From Flavobacteriaceae bacterium (GTDB taxonomy: Bacteria; Bacteroidota; Bacteroidia; Flavobacteriales; Flavobacteriaceae): DNA of 64,000 nt. Shown piece after piece: positions 1 through 9,756 of this stretch. The translations under genes and the position numbers were made by a program. The stretch's first letter is position 1; each line of letters begins with the position of its first letter. Location of the stretch: assembly GCA_018402205.1 (NCBI GenBank), contig JAGYIX010000003.1, forward strand, positions 310,001 through 374,000, in the 5' to 3' direction. Below the pieces are notes generated by a model, which was given only the letters and a program-made list of their open reading frames with translations, was not told the origin of the DNA and searched no databases.

Positions 1-521
1 AAAATCTCACCCATTACGCTTTAGTAGACACGCATGGAGCTTTGCCGCTTCTTATAGGTTCACGATTAGACACTATAGATCTTATAGGCCATACCTCTGA
101 CCTTAAGACCGATGACTTTCAGGCCAATGGTTTAAGTCTTAGCGAAAATCTAGTGAATACGGCACTTAAATACATGTATGCCCCCTATATGCTAGGCGGA
201 AAATCCCCTTTTGGCATTGATGCGAGCGGTTTTACCCAGATGGTCTACAAAACCTGTCATTTATTTCTTTATAGAGACATCGAATCTCAATCAAAACAGG
301 GCCAAACACTTTCATTTATAGAAGAAAGTAAACCAGGAGATCTCGCTTTTTTTGACAACAATGAAGGAGAATTAATTCATGTTGGTATTGTACTTCCAAA
401 TAATTATATCATTCACGCACATGGGTGTGTTCGTATCGATCGTTTAGACCATACGGGTATTTTTAATCCCGCATTAAGTCAATATACCCACACCCTAAGA
501 GTGCTCAAATCACTTCAATAA
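1..521 (+). CDS. NlpC/P60-family cell-wall peptidase-like protein, C-terminal part, catalytic Cys replaced
   Basis: The frame is open to the left edge, so the N-terminus (probably SH3-like domains) lies outside the window. What remains is the C40 (NlpC/P60) domain, which in active enzymes cleaves peptidoglycan stem peptides. The landmark GIDxSGFTQMVY is clear, but the residue that should be the nucleophilic Cys is Ala (codon GCG, about base 222). The downstream histidines are kept (LIHVGIVL and YIIHAHG). A Cys remains 9 residues after the Ala, but it lies outside the motif. The protein may therefore be a non-catalytic binder of cell-wall peptides. Family assignment is firm; loss of activity is inferred. 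Confidence 0.85.
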   Translation, partial: NLTHYALVDTHGALPLLIGSRLDTIDLIGHTSDLKTDDFQANGLSLSENLVNTALKYMYAPYMLGGKSPFGIDASGFTQMVYKTCHLFLYRDIESQSKQGQTLSFIEESKPGDLAFFDNNEGELIHVGIVLPNNYIIHAHGCVRIDRLDHTGIFNPALSQYTHTLRVLKSLQ

Positions 522-522
522 A

Positions 523-548
523 AAAGGCCCCCTTTTACGAGAGCCTTT
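523..548 (-). terminator. Probable terminator of the gyrA-TPR transcription unit
   Basis: A 6-bp inverted repeat (AAAGGC/GCCTTT, 14-base loop) is followed on the minus strand by a run of T. It lies between two convergent genes. The stem is short, so confidence is moderate. Confidence 0.4.
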
Positions 549-573
549 AGCACTATTAGTTTGTTAAAATAAA

Positions 574-1845
574 CTAGGATTGCTCCATAAGCTCGAGAAT
601 TCTCTTAAAGTTCTCGTTGTCGCCTAGGGCCCCATAAAGGTTCTTTAACTGAGTTAAAATATCATTATTCGACGGAAGATTCTCTAATGCAGACTCTAAT
701 ACAGCAGCACTTTCTTTAAATAACTCTTCCTTCTGCTCTTTTAACGCATCGTACTTGTCTAAATCCGATTTCTTCGCTGACATGGCCAGTGTATTCATTT
801 CATCCACAAGCGCGTTACCTTCGTTTACGTAAGTAGAAGACAAGTTTAAAACGGCGTTAATATAGGTAGGATCAATCTCCAAGGTCTTGCGGTAGGCCGC
901 ACGCGCCTCTTGAATATTTCCTTGCTCAGAGCTAATCACTCCGATGTTGTATTGCAAATCTGGATTATTTGGATCTATCTCCGAAGCCTGATTCATCAAT
1001 TCTTTAAACTTATCCGGTTGCCCAAGGGTGTAGTATAGGTTCGCCTTGTTTAGCAAAAGTGCAACATCAGACGGATTTTGGGCCTGGGCCTCATCGTATG
1101 CTTTTAAAGCTTCTTCGTTGCGTCCTTGTTGCTGGTATATGAGAGCAATATTTTTTACTACCTCAGATCGCTTTGAAGGGGTCGTTTCGTCTTTAGAGTC
1201 TTTATGCGTTCCTCCCTTTACGTATAAATCGCGCGTTGCTTTGTCAAAATACTCCATTTCAGAGGTCTCCACATTGATCGCTCCGAAACGCTTCTCGCTT
1301 CCGTCGTAATTGATATCTCGCAATTGAATGTAGTAGTCTAAAGCCTGATCAAAGTCTGAACCATTAACCGCAGATCCAGCTGCATAATAAAGAAAAAGCG
1401 TGTCTCTAGGACTTAATCGGTAGCTCTGATACAATTTTCTGGCAGCATCTGAATAATTGGCAGCTTTCTGGTCTTCAACGGCCATGTTTACGTAATCGTT
1501 CGCAATCTGATTCATCGAACCCATTGCAGCATCTGAATACTTGGGTTTACCCGAAGCATTTTCCAAAGCAATTAAAGACTCATAAGCCTTAATAGCGGCG
1601 GGGTAACGCTCTACGTCTCCCGACTGAGCTAATTTTAAAGACGCGTCGCCTAAGAGTGAAAAGTAGTCTGCCTGATATTTATCTTCTGCAGATTCTATTG
1701 AAGCCGATAGCGGCTCGAGAATGGAGAGTGCTTCGGCAGCGTCTCCCTTTTTAAAAGCCTTAGAGGCATCTTTAAGTTCATCTTTTTGAGCCGATGCAGC
1801 AAGTGTAACTCCCACTGACAAGGCGAAAAGCACTATTTTTTTCAT
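574..1845 (-). CDS. Exported tetratricopeptide-repeat protein
   Basis: 423 aa. It begins with a Sec signal peptide (MKKIVLFALSVGVTLAASAQ) and continues as a helical repeat protein. Clear TPR units lie at about residues 225-345, for example NIALIYQQQGRNEEALKAYD and YNIGVISSEQGNIQEARAAY. TPR proteins are protein-interaction scaffolds; being exported, this one should act in the periplasm or at the outer membrane. No catalytic motif is seen. It lies 42 bases downstream of gyrA on the same strand, an arrangement common in Flavobacteriia, so the two are probably co-transcribed. Exact function unknown. Confidence 0.85.
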   Translation of the reverse strand: MKKIVLFALSVGVTLAASAQKDELKDASKAFKKGDAAEALSILEPLSASIESAEDKYQADYFSLLGDASLKLAQSGDVERYPAAIKAYESLIALENASGKPKYSDAAMGSMNQIANDYVNMAVEDQKAANYSDAARKLYQSYRLSPRDTLFLYYAAGSAVNGSDFDQALDYYIQLRDINYDGSEKRFGAINVETSEMEYFDKATRDLYVKGGTHKDSKDETTPSKRSEVVKNIALIYQQQGRNEEALKAYDEAQAQNPSDVALLLNKANLYYTLGQPDKFKELMNQASEIDPNNPDLQYNIGVISSEQGNIQEARAAYRKTLEIDPTYINAVLNLSSTYVNEGNALVDEMNTLAMSAKKSDLDKYDALKEQKEELFKESAAVLESALENLPSNNDILTQLKNLYGALGDNENFKRILELMEQS

Positions 1846-1887
1846 GATAAATAAGTGTCTAGATTTTACAAAATTTTAAAACGCAAT

Positions 1888-4413
1888 TTAGTCTTCTTGC
1901 GGCGTATTACCAATAGGTGACTCGTCAGAATCTATGATTGGCAAATCTCTGAGATCATTTTCAGCTGCCACATCTTCATCTTTCATCACTTTAGCGACTG
2001 CAGCAATACTGTCTTCTTTTCTCAAATTAATCAGTTTTACCCCTTGTGTAGCACGGCCCATCACTCTTAAGTCAGCTACTGGAAGGCGTATAGCCACTCC
2101 TGATTTATTGATAATCATCAAATCATCCTCGTCTGTTACCGACTTAATAGCCACAAGAGCGCCTGTTTTTTCGCTAACAGTAATGGTCTTAACCCCTTTA
2201 CCTCCGCGATTAGTAATTCTGTAATCTTCGAGATCGGAACGTTTTCCAAATCCTTTTTCAGAAACCACTAAAATGTGTTCATCAAAATTATTGACCGAAA
2301 CCATTCCGATAACCTCATCTTTTTCGTCAGCCAAAGTGACCCCTCGAACACCTGAAGCATTTCTGCCCATGGGTCGGGTTTTGCCTTCTTCAAAGCGAAT
2401 GGCTTTTCCTGATTTTAGTCCGAGAATAATTTGACTTGAACCGGTAGTGAGTCTTACCTCTAAAAGTTCGTCGCCTTCTCTGACGGTAATCGCATTAATG
2501 CCGCTCTGTCTTGGGCGCGAATATTGTTCAAGCGATGTTTTCTTTACAATTCCCTGCTTGGTAGCCATAATTACATAATGGCTATTCACATACTCTTCAT
2601 CTTTTAGGTCTTGCGTACAAATCACTGCCTTAACATTGTCTTCAGTTTCGATTTGTAGTAAGTTTTGGATAGCCCTTCCTTTAGAGGTACGCGAGCCTTC
2701 TGGTATTTCGTATACCCGTAACCAAAAACACTTTCCGTTTTGGGTAAAGAACAAAATATATTGGTGATTAGTTCCCACAAATAAATGCGCGAGAAAGTCT
2801 TCATTTCTAGTAGCTGATGCCTTTTGCCCTACCCCACCGCGATTTTGAGTTTTATACTCTACTAGCGGAGTTCTTTTGATGTACCCGGCATGAGAGATAG
2901 TGATGACCACTTGCTCGTCAGGGATCATGTCTTCCATTCTAAAAGTTCCCCCTGAGTAATCGATTACCGATCGTCTTTGGTCGCCGTATTTTTCTTTGAT
3001 CTCTTCGAGCTCTTCGACAATGATTTGCATACGGCGTTCTTCGCGTGCTAAAATATCTTTGAGGTCTTCAATAGTCGCCTGCAACTGCTCAAACTCTTCT
3101 CGAAGCTTGTCTTGCTCTAGACCGGTTAGTTGTCTTAGACGCATCTCTACAATGGCCTTTGCCTGCGCCTCTGAGAGTGTGAAAGTGCTCATCAACTTTT
3201 CTCGAGCTTCATCCACATTCGCGGAACCTCTTATAATGGCAATAACTTCATCGATGTTATCTGAGGCGATAATAAGACCTTCTACTATATGCGCTCGTTC
3301 TTCCGCCTTATTTAATTCAAACTGCGCGCGTCTAACAACCACTTCGTGGCGGTGCTCTACAAAGTGATGAATCATGTCTTTTAGATTCAACAACTGCGGA
3401 CGGCCCTTGACCAAAGCAATATTATTAACACTGAATGAGGTCTGTAGCGCTGTGAACTTATAGAGCATGTTTAGCACTATATTCGGAATAGCATCGCGCT
3501 TTAACACGTAAACCACACGCATTCCTTTACGATCTGATTCGTCTCGAATGGCCGAGATACCCTCAATCTTTTTGTCGTTGACTAGATCCCAGGTTTTTTT
3601 GATCATTTCAGCTTTATTCACCTGATACGGAATCTCAGTGACTACAATGGCCTCTTTGCCCTGTACTTCTTGAATTTCAGCCTTACCGCGCATCATCACT
3701 CGACCTCTGCCCGTCTCAAAAGCCTCTTTTACTCCGTCGTAACCGTAAATAGTTCCGCCTGTAGGAAAGTCAGGTGCTTTTATGTACTGCATCAACTCTT
3801 CAATGCTGATATCTCTATTCTTGATAAAACTAATGGTTCCATCTACTACCTCAGAAAGGTTGTGCGGAGGCATGTTAGTGGCCATACCTACAGCAATTCC
3901 AGACGCTCCGTTGACTAAAAGATTAGGTACGCGTGCAGGCAATACCTTGGGCTCTTTAAGTGTGTCGTCAAAGTTTAGCTGATAATCAACGGTGTCTTTG
4001 TCGATATCGGCTAGCATTTCTTCAGCAATCTTTCGCATTCTTGCCTCTGTGTAGCGCATTGCTGCCGGACTATCGCCATCTACCGACCCGAAGTTACCCT
4101 GACCGTCAACCAGCATGTAGCGCAGTGACCATTCTTGAGCCATTCGCACCATGGTATCGTATACAGAGGTATCTCCGTGAGGATGGTACTTTCCGAGTAC
4201 CTCACCCACAATTCTTGCAGACTTCTTGTATGCACTTGTAGACCGAACTCCTAAATCGTGCATTCCGTATAAAACTCTTCGATGCACTGGCTTGAGCCCA
4301 TCTCTTACATCTGGAAGTGCACGAGAAACAATGACCGACATCGAATAATCGATGTAGGCCGATTTCATTTCATCATCAATGTTAATAGAAACAACCTTCT
4401 CTCCTTCGTTCAT
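1888..4413 (-). CDS. gyrA: DNA gyrase subunit A
   Basis: 841 aa. This is the breakage-reunion subunit of gyrase, the type II topoisomerase that introduces negative supercoils with GyrB. The catalytic Tyr is Tyr121 in [10 protein letters not shown]. The quinolone-resistance region is intact ([12 protein letters not shown]); the residue equivalent to E. coli Ser83 is Thr82 and the Asp87 equivalent is Asp86. The C-terminal domain carries a GyrA box (NRGGKG, about residues 735-740), which separates it from ParC. The ATG at 4413 gives the standard N-terminus. It is divergent from clpC across 190 bases and is followed by the TPR gene. Confidence 0.97.
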   Translation of the reverse strand: MNEGEKVVSINIDDEMKSAYIDYSMSVIVSRALPDVRDGLKPVHRRVLYGMHDLGVRSTSAYKKSARIVGEVLGKYHPHGDTSVYDTMVRMAQEWSLRYMLVDGQGNFGSVDGDSPAAMRYTEARMRKIAEEMLADIDKDTVDYQLNFDDTLKEPKVLPARVPNLLVNGASGIAVGMATNMPPHNLSEVVDGTISFIKNRDISIEELMQYIKAPDFPTGGTIYGYDGVKEAFETGRGRVMMRGKAEIQEVQGKEAIVVTEIPYQVNKAEMIKKTWDLVNDKKIEGISAIRDESDRKGMRVVYVLKRDAIPNIVLNMLYKFTALQTSFSVNNIALVKGRPQLLNLKDMIHHFVEHRHEVVVRRAQFELNKAEERAHIVEGLIIASDNIDEVIAIIRGSANVDEAREKLMSTFTLSEAQAKAIVEMRLRQLTGLEQDKLREEFEQLQATIEDLKDILAREERRMQIIVEELEEIKEKYGDQRRSVIDYSGGTFRMEDMIPDEQVVITISHAGYIKRTPLVEYKTQNRGGVGQKASATRNEDFLAHLFVGTNHQYILFFTQNGKCFWLRVYEIPEGSRTSKGRAIQNLLQIETEDNVKAVICTQDLKDEEYVNSHYVIMATKQGIVKKTSLEQYSRPRQSGINAITVREGDELLEVRLTTGSSQIILGLKSGKAIRFEEGKTRPMGRNASGVRGVTLADEKDEVIGMVSVNNFDEHILVVSEKGFGKRSDLEDYRITNRGGKGVKTITVSEKTGALVAIKSVTDEDDLMIINKSGVAIRLPVADLRVMGRATQGVKLINLRKEDSIAAVAKVMKDEDVAAENDLRDLPIIDSDESPIGNTPQED

Positions 4414-4461
4414 CTCGACTGAAATTTGTAGTATTTATTGAATAGGCCAATTTAGGCATAA

Positions 4462-4481
4462 TGACATGCTTTGGAATGTCA
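4462..4481. promoter_or_regulatory. Inverted repeat in the gyrA/clpC divergent promoter region
   Basis: TGACAT, 8 bases, ATGTCA: perfect 6-bp arms in the middle of the 190-base divergent spacer. It could be an operator or a small hairpin. Only the symmetry is directly visible; a regulatory role is inference. Confidence 0.35.
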
Positions 4482-4553
4482 AAAGCGGGGCAATAATTAA
4501 GAATTTATCAACAAAACTGAAAAGCTGTCAGGTGAATAAGTCAGGCACAGAAA

Positions 4554-4586
4554 TTGCCCTGGAAGCTTTAAGTTTTACTATTTTTA
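4554..4586 (+). promoter_or_regulatory. Candidate clpC promoter
   Basis: TTG (4554-4556), 22 bases, then TATTTTTA (4579-4586), one mismatch from TAnnTTTG. It ends 17 bases before the clpC ATG. Weak to moderate match. Confidence 0.35.
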
Positions 4587-4603
4587 GAACTCAATAAAAC
4601 GCT

Positions 4604-7162
4604 ATGGACGATAATTTTTCACCTCGAGTCAAAGAAGTGTTGTCATTCAGCAAAGACGAAGCCCTTCGTTTAGGCCATGATTTCATAGGTACCGAGCACC
4701 TACTTTTAGGTATTTTAAGAGACGGCAGTGGAAAGGCTATCTCCATTTTAGATCAATTAGACGTTGATCTTGAACATCTGAAACGCAAAGTGGAGATTTT
4801 AACTCCAGCAAACCCCGACGGAGGGGCGTCTATTCAAGACAAAAAGAATTTGCGCCTGACTCGTCAAGCTGAGCGCGCTTTGAAGACCACCTTTTTAGAG
4901 GCCAAGCTTTTTCAAAGTAGCACTATTAATACAGCGCATCTATTGCTATGCATTTTGCGCAATGAGAACGATCCGACCACGCGATTGCTTCAAAAAATGA
5001 ACATCGATTACGATGGGGTAAAAGAACAATTTAAATCGATGATCACCTCTGATGATGATTTCATAGATAACCCTGGTGCCGAAACCTTTAACGACTCTTC
5101 TGAAGACAAAGAAGATGCTGAAGAAGCCTCCTACGCCGCATCCAAATCAACTGCTAAAAAAGGCCAAAAATCAAAAACGCCTGTGCTGGATAATTTCGGG
5201 CGTGATCTTACCGAATTAGCAGAGCAAAACAAACTAGACCCTGTTGTGGGTCGCGATAAAGAAATTGAACGCGTTTCTCAAATTCTTAGTAGGCGCAAGA
5301 AGAACAACCCTTTATTAATTGGGGAGCCTGGGGTCGGAAAAAGTGCTATTGCCGAAGGGTTAGCCTTACGAATCGTGCAAAAAAAGGTTTCGCGAATTTT
5401 ATACAATAAACGCGTCATTACCCTCGACCTTGCTTCTCTTGTGGCCGGAACTAAATACAGAGGACAATTCGAGGAGCGCATGAAAGCGGTTATGAATGAA
5501 CTAGAGAAAAACAAAGACATTATTCTGTTCATAGATGAAATTCACACCATTGTAGGTGCTGGTGGCGCTACAGGAAGTCTAGATGCCTCAAATATGTTTA
5601 AACCTGCTTTGGCTCGCGGAGAGGTTCAATGTATCGGTGCTACAACCCTAGATGAGTACCGTCAATACATAGAAAAAGACGGGGCATTAGAGCGCCGCTT
5701 TCAAAAGGTGATCGTTGCACCCACCACGATTGACGAAACTTTGGAGATTTTAAAAAATATCCGAGAGCGTTATGAAGACCATCATAATGTTACTTATACA
5801 GAAGAAGCCCTAGAGGCCTGTGTGAGTCTTACCAATAGGTATATCAGCGATCGATTTCTTCCCGATAAGGCTATAGATGCATTAGATGAAGCAGGATCTC
5901 GGGTACATATAATCAACATGAATGTACCAAAACAGATTCTTGAGCTAGAGCAAAAGCTAGAAGACACTAGAACCCTTAAAAATGAAGTGGTCAAGAAGCA
6001 AAAATACGAAGAGGCCGCTAAGCTTAGAGACGACGAAAAGCGGGTTGAAAAGGCTTTGGCTGACGCTCAGTTAGCGTGGGAAGAAGAAAGCAAGCTTCAC
6101 AGAGAGACCGTGACTGCTGAAAATGTAGCTGATGTAGTATCTATGATGAGCGGAATTCCAGTGGCAAAAATAGCGCAAGCAGAGAGCTCAAAACTGGCCC
6201 AGCTTCCAGCTATTATTTCTTCGAAGATCATAGGTCAAAGCGATGCTGTGCACAAAGTGGCTAAGGCCATTCAGCGCAACAGGGCTGGTCTAAAAGATCC
6301 GAACAAGCCCATTGGCTCATTTATATTTTTGGGGCAAACCGGAGTTGGTAAAACCCAATTGGCTAAGGTGTTAGCTATTGAGCTTTTCGATAGTGAAGAC
6401 GCTCTTATTCGCATTGATATGAGCGAATACATGGAGAAATTTGCCGTATCACGCCTAGTTGGAGCGCCTCCGGGTTATGTAGGCTATGAAGAAGGCGGGC
6501 AACTCACAGAGAAGGTAAGAAGAAAACCTTATGCAGTTATCTTGTTAGACGAGATAGAAAAGGCGCATCCAGATATCTTCAATATGCTTCTTCAAGTTCT
6601 TGATGATGGGTATTTGACAGACAGCTTGGGCCGTAAAATCGACTTTAGAAATACCATAATTATCATGACATCTAATATAGGTGCACGCCAGGTCAAAGAT
6701 TTCGGACAAGGAGTTGGATTTGGAACAGCTGCTAAAAAAGCTCAAGAGAACGATTACACTAAAGGTGTGATTGAAAAAGCGCTGAAAAAGGCTTTTGCGC
6801 CTGAATTCTTAAATCGAATAGACGATGTAGTGGTATTTAACGCTCTAGAGCGAGAAGATATCGATCAAATCATCCAGATTGAGCTTAAAAAAGTAGTGAG
6901 TCGCATAGAGGCTTTAGGGTATCGTATTAACCTTTCTGATGCTGCTCAAAAATTTTTGGCAGAAAAGGGATTTGATAGACAGTACGGTGCTCGTCCACTA
7001 AAACGCGCTATTCAGAAGTACATTGAAGACACTTTAGCTGAGGAAATAGTTAATAGCCGTTTGGCCGAAGGAGATACTATAGAACTAGATCTCGCCGAAG
7101 ACAAAGAGCATTTAGTTGCAAAAATGCATAAGACTAAAGATGCTAATGAGAAAAAATCCTAA
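4604..7162 (+). CDS. clpC: ClpC-type AAA+ unfoldase, ATPase subunit of Clp protease
   Basis: 852 aa, full length. ClpC unfolds proteins and feeds them to the ClpP protease. An N-terminal Clp repeat domain covers residues 1-145. An acidic linker follows (about 150-190). The first AAA+ module has Walker A GEPGVGKS (240-247). A UVR-like middle region is present (KQKYEEAAKLRDDEKRVEK), which is diagnostic of ClpC rather than ClpA or ClpB. The second AAA+ module has Walker A GQTGVGKT (577-584), and the D2-small domain closes the protein. It is followed by a strong terminator, so it is probably transcribed alone. Confidence 0.95.
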   Translation: MDDNFSPRVKEVLSFSKDEALRLGHDFIGTEHLLLGILRDGSGKAISILDQLDVDLEHLKRKVEILTPANPDGGASIQDKKNLRLTRQAERALKTTFLEAKLFQSSTINTAHLLLCILRNENDPTTRLLQKMNIDYDGVKEQFKSMITSDDDFIDNPGAETFNDSSEDKEDAEEASYAASKSTAKKGQKSKTPVLDNFGRDLTELAEQNKLDPVVGRDKEIERVSQILSRRKKNNPLLIGEPGVGKSAIAEGLALRIVQKKVSRILYNKRVITLDLASLVAGTKYRGQFEERMKAVMNELEKNKDIILFIDEIHTIVGAGGATGSLDASNMFKPALARGEVQCIGATTLDEYRQYIEKDGALERRFQKVIVAPTTIDETLEILKNIRERYEDHHNVTYTEEALEACVSLTNRYISDRFLPDKAIDALDEAGSRVHIINMNVPKQILELEQKLEDTRTLKNEVVKKQKYEEAAKLRDDEKRVEKALADAQLAWEEESKLHRETVTAENVADVVSMMSGIPVAKIAQAESSKLAQLPAIISSKIIGQSDAVHKVAKAIQRNRAGLKDPNKPIGSFIFLGQTGVGKTQLAKVLAIELFDSEDALIRIDMSEYMEKFAVSRLVGAPPGYVGYEEGGQLTEKVRRKPYAVILLDEIEKAHPDIFNMLLQVLDDGYLTDSLGRKIDFRNTIIIMTSNIGARQVKDFGQGVGFGTAAKKAQENDYTKGVIEKALKKAFAPEFLNRIDDVVVFNALEREDIDQIIQIELKKVVSRIEALGYRINLSDAAQKFLAEKGFDRQYGARPLKRAIQKYIEDTLAEEIVNSRLAEGDTIELDLAEDKEHLVAKMHKTKDANEKKS

Positions 7163-7221
7163 ATCGTGCGATTTCTTTAATTAAAGTATACCATCGTCAC
7201 AAAACGTGAATTTCTTTCTAA

Positions 7222-7257
7222 AAAGAGCACCTTTTCTTGGGTGCTCTTTGGTTTTTA
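7222..7257 (+). terminator. Rho-independent terminator after clpC
   Basis: Perfect 10-bp stem AAAGAGCACC/GGTGCTCTTT with an 8-base loop, followed by GG and a T run. It separates clpC from the thr operon. Confidence 0.85.
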
Positions 7258-7299
7258 AAGTAATTTTTGCGCCTTAAATGTTACACTCAATTTAGCCTC

Positions 7300-9753
7300 A
7301 TGGTCGTACTTAAGTTTGGAGGAAGCTCGGTGAAAAATCCAGAGGCACTTGGTAAGGTAGCTTCTATAATCAAAGTGCACGCTGATCAAGGCAAAGTGAT
7401 CGCAGTCGTTTCTGCCTTTGGCGGAGTTACCGACCTTTTAATCCGTTATGCACAAGAAGCGGCAGCCAAAAGCACTACTTACCAAAACGCATTGGATCAA
7501 ATTGCCAGTATTACCGCAGAAAATCTTGACTTCTGGGATGCAGATCCCTCTACAAGAGACGTGGTTTCTGCCATAGAAAATCGCTTATCCGTGTTGGGTA
7601 GTCAACTTTTCAATCAAGAGGTAGACCTATCTGAGGTTTACGATGAAATCTTAACCTTTGGCGAAGCAATTTCTTCCAAAGTTTTGAGCGGTTATTTGCT
7701 GCACCAAGGAATACCTAATACACTGAAAGATAGCAGTCAATTTATAGTTGCCGAATATGAAGGTCGCAGAGTACGCGTCGATTACCCATTGACCTATGCA
7801 CGAATTAAACCCCTAAGTGAATCCGAAGATCTTTTAGTAATGCCAGGTTTTATGGCTAGAACCAAAGAAGGCAAACTAACCACCTTAGGAAGAGGCGGAT
7901 CTGATTTTAGTGCAGCACTTATAGCTAATGGTGTTGACGCCCAAGAGCTGTATATCTATACAGATGTTAGCGGAATTTTCACGGCAGACCCGCGCTTTGT
8001 CAAGCAAGCTAAGCCTATAAAAAGACTTTCTTACGAGGAGGCCTTAGAGCTTTCTCATTTTGGAGCCAAAGTGCTTTATGCTCCTTCGGTGCAGCCCGCC
8101 TTTGAAAAAAACATCCCGCTTTTCGTAAAAAACACCTTTGATCCTTTGGCCGAGGGCACCTATATCTCGTCGAGCGAAGTGCTCATTGACCAAGACACTG
8201 TAATGGGTATTAGTCACCTGAGTTCTATTTCATTGATTACGGTAGAGGGAGCTGATCTCATCGGACAAATGGGCTTTACTACACGCTTTTTCGAGACGCT
8301 GTCTACCCATAATATCAATGTAATTTTAATTACCCAGGCTTCTTCTGAATATTCGCTATGTATAGCAATTGACACAGAAGATGCAGATAAGGCAGAACTC
8401 GCATTGCACGAGCGTTTTAAACTAGAAATATCTACCGGAAGAATGAAGCCTGTACGCATTGAAACCGGATTAAGTATAGTGGCGCTAGTGGGTGAAAACA
8501 TGAAAAGCCATACCGGTGTTAGCGGTAAATTATTCAGCAGTCTTGGTGCTAATAACATCAATATAATCGCTATTGCTCAAGGCTCGTCTGAGCGCAATAT
8601 CTCCTTTGTAATAGACGAAAAAAACGTCAAAAAGGCCCTGAATACCATACACGAGCGCTTCTTCGAAAAACAACGCAAACAGATTAACCTATTCGTAGTT
8701 GGGGTGGGTACCGTAGGCTCGCGTTTGCTAAATATACTGCACCTTCAACGCCAACATTTATTGGATAAACTTTCTATCGACATCCGCATTGTAGGGATGA
8801 GTAATTCCAAGAAAATGACCTTCAACGATGATGGGCACGACCTAAAAGATTGGAAATCACTCCTTGATAACGGTGACTCAGCCTCTTTAGCCGATCTTGT
8901 TCAAACCATAAAATCTCTTAACCTGCGCAATAGTATTTTAATCGACAACACCGCGAGTCAAGAAGTGTCTGAGGTGTATTTGCAACTGCTGCAGCATGGA
9001 GTGGGTGTCGTTACCTGTAATAAAATCGCCTGCTCTTCGGCTTTAAAAAATTACAAAGCGCTTCAAAAAGTCAGCATTGATCAAAAGGTTCCCTTTTATT
9101 ATGAAACCAATGTGGGCGCTGGTCTGCCAATCATAGACACCTTAAATAATCTTATTGACTCTGGAGACAGTATTCGCTCTATCGTTGCAGTGCTGTCAGG
9201 TAGTTTAAACTTTATTTTTGACACCTATAACGCTACCACATCGTTCAAAGAAGTGGTAGAGGCGGCAATGCATGGCGGATATACAGAACCCGACCCAAGA
9301 ATCGATCTCAGCGGATTAGACGTTAGGCGCAAACTACTTATTCTCGCACGAGAAAGCGGTTTTGAGCTCGAATTAGATAACATTCAAACCACGGCGTTTT
9401 TACCCGACGGGGCTCTTAAAACCTCTACAGTTAGTGAATTTTTAACGTTACTGGCACAAAATGAACAGCATTTTGCATCTCTATTTAATGAGGCCAATAC
9501 CCAGCAGAAAAAACTCAAGTTTGTAGCTGAGCTTACTATTGGGCCCGACCACCAAATAGAAGCTAAAGTGGGGCTTAAACGAGTAGATTCTAGCTCGGAC
9601 TATTACACGCTAAGCGGAAGTGATAACATTTTAATACTGTATACCGATCGCTATCAAAAGCAACCCCTAGTAATAAAAGGTGCCGGTGCCGGTGCTGATG
9701 TGACGGCTTCGGGAATTTTTGGCGATATTATTAGAGCGAGTAACCACAGATAA
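7300..9753 (+). CDS. thrA: Bifunctional aspartokinase / homoserine dehydrogenase
   Basis: 817 aa from the ATG at 7300; an in-frame TTG at 7267 is less likely because MVVLKFGGSSV is the family N-terminus. The aspartokinase domain comes first (KFGGSSV, then GRGGSDFSAALIA). Tandem ACT domains follow (about 300-460), the usual site of threonine feedback. The homoserine dehydrogenase domain opens with the dinucleotide motif VGVGTVGSRLL near residue 467 and contains NVGAGLPIIDTL. It catalyses the first and third steps from aspartate to threonine. It is the first gene of thrA-thrB-thrC. I see no leader peptide rich in Thr/Ile codons upstream. Confidence 0.96.
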   Translation: MVVLKFGGSSVKNPEALGKVASIIKVHADQGKVIAVVSAFGGVTDLLIRYAQEAAAKSTTYQNALDQIASITAENLDFWDADPSTRDVVSAIENRLSVLGSQLFNQEVDLSEVYDEILTFGEAISSKVLSGYLLHQGIPNTLKDSSQFIVAEYEGRRVRVDYPLTYARIKPLSESEDLLVMPGFMARTKEGKLTTLGRGGSDFSAALIANGVDAQELYIYTDVSGIFTADPRFVKQAKPIKRLSYEEALELSHFGAKVLYAPSVQPAFEKNIPLFVKNTFDPLAEGTYISSSEVLIDQDTVMGISHLSSISLITVEGADLIGQMGFTTRFFETLSTHNINVILITQASSEYSLCIAIDTEDADKAELALHERFKLEISTGRMKPVRIETGLSIVALVGENMKSHTGVSGKLFSSLGANNINIIAIAQGSSERNISFVIDEKNVKKALNTIHERFFEKQRKQINLFVVGVGTVGSRLLNILHLQRQHLLDKLSIDIRIVGMSNSKKMTFNDDGHDLKDWKSLLDNGDSASLADLVQTIKSLNLRNSILIDNTASQEVSEVYLQLLQHGVGVVTCNKIACSSALKNYKALQKVSIDQKVPFYYETNVGAGLPIIDTLNNLIDSGDSIRSIVAVLSGSLNFIFDTYNATTSFKEVVEAAMHGGYTEPDPRIDLSGLDVRRKLLILARESGFELELDNIQTTAFLPDGALKTSTVSEFLTLLAQNEQHFASLFNEANTQQKKLKFVAELTIGPDHQIEAKVGLKRVDSSSDYYTLSGSDNILILYTDRYQKQPLVIKGAGAGADVTASGIFGDIIRASNHR

Positions 9754-9756
9754 CCT

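Noticed and set aside
7180-7300. Threonine attenuator upstream of thrA
   Set aside because: The hairpin present is a perfect terminator of clpC and no short frame rich in Thr or Ile codons lies near it.
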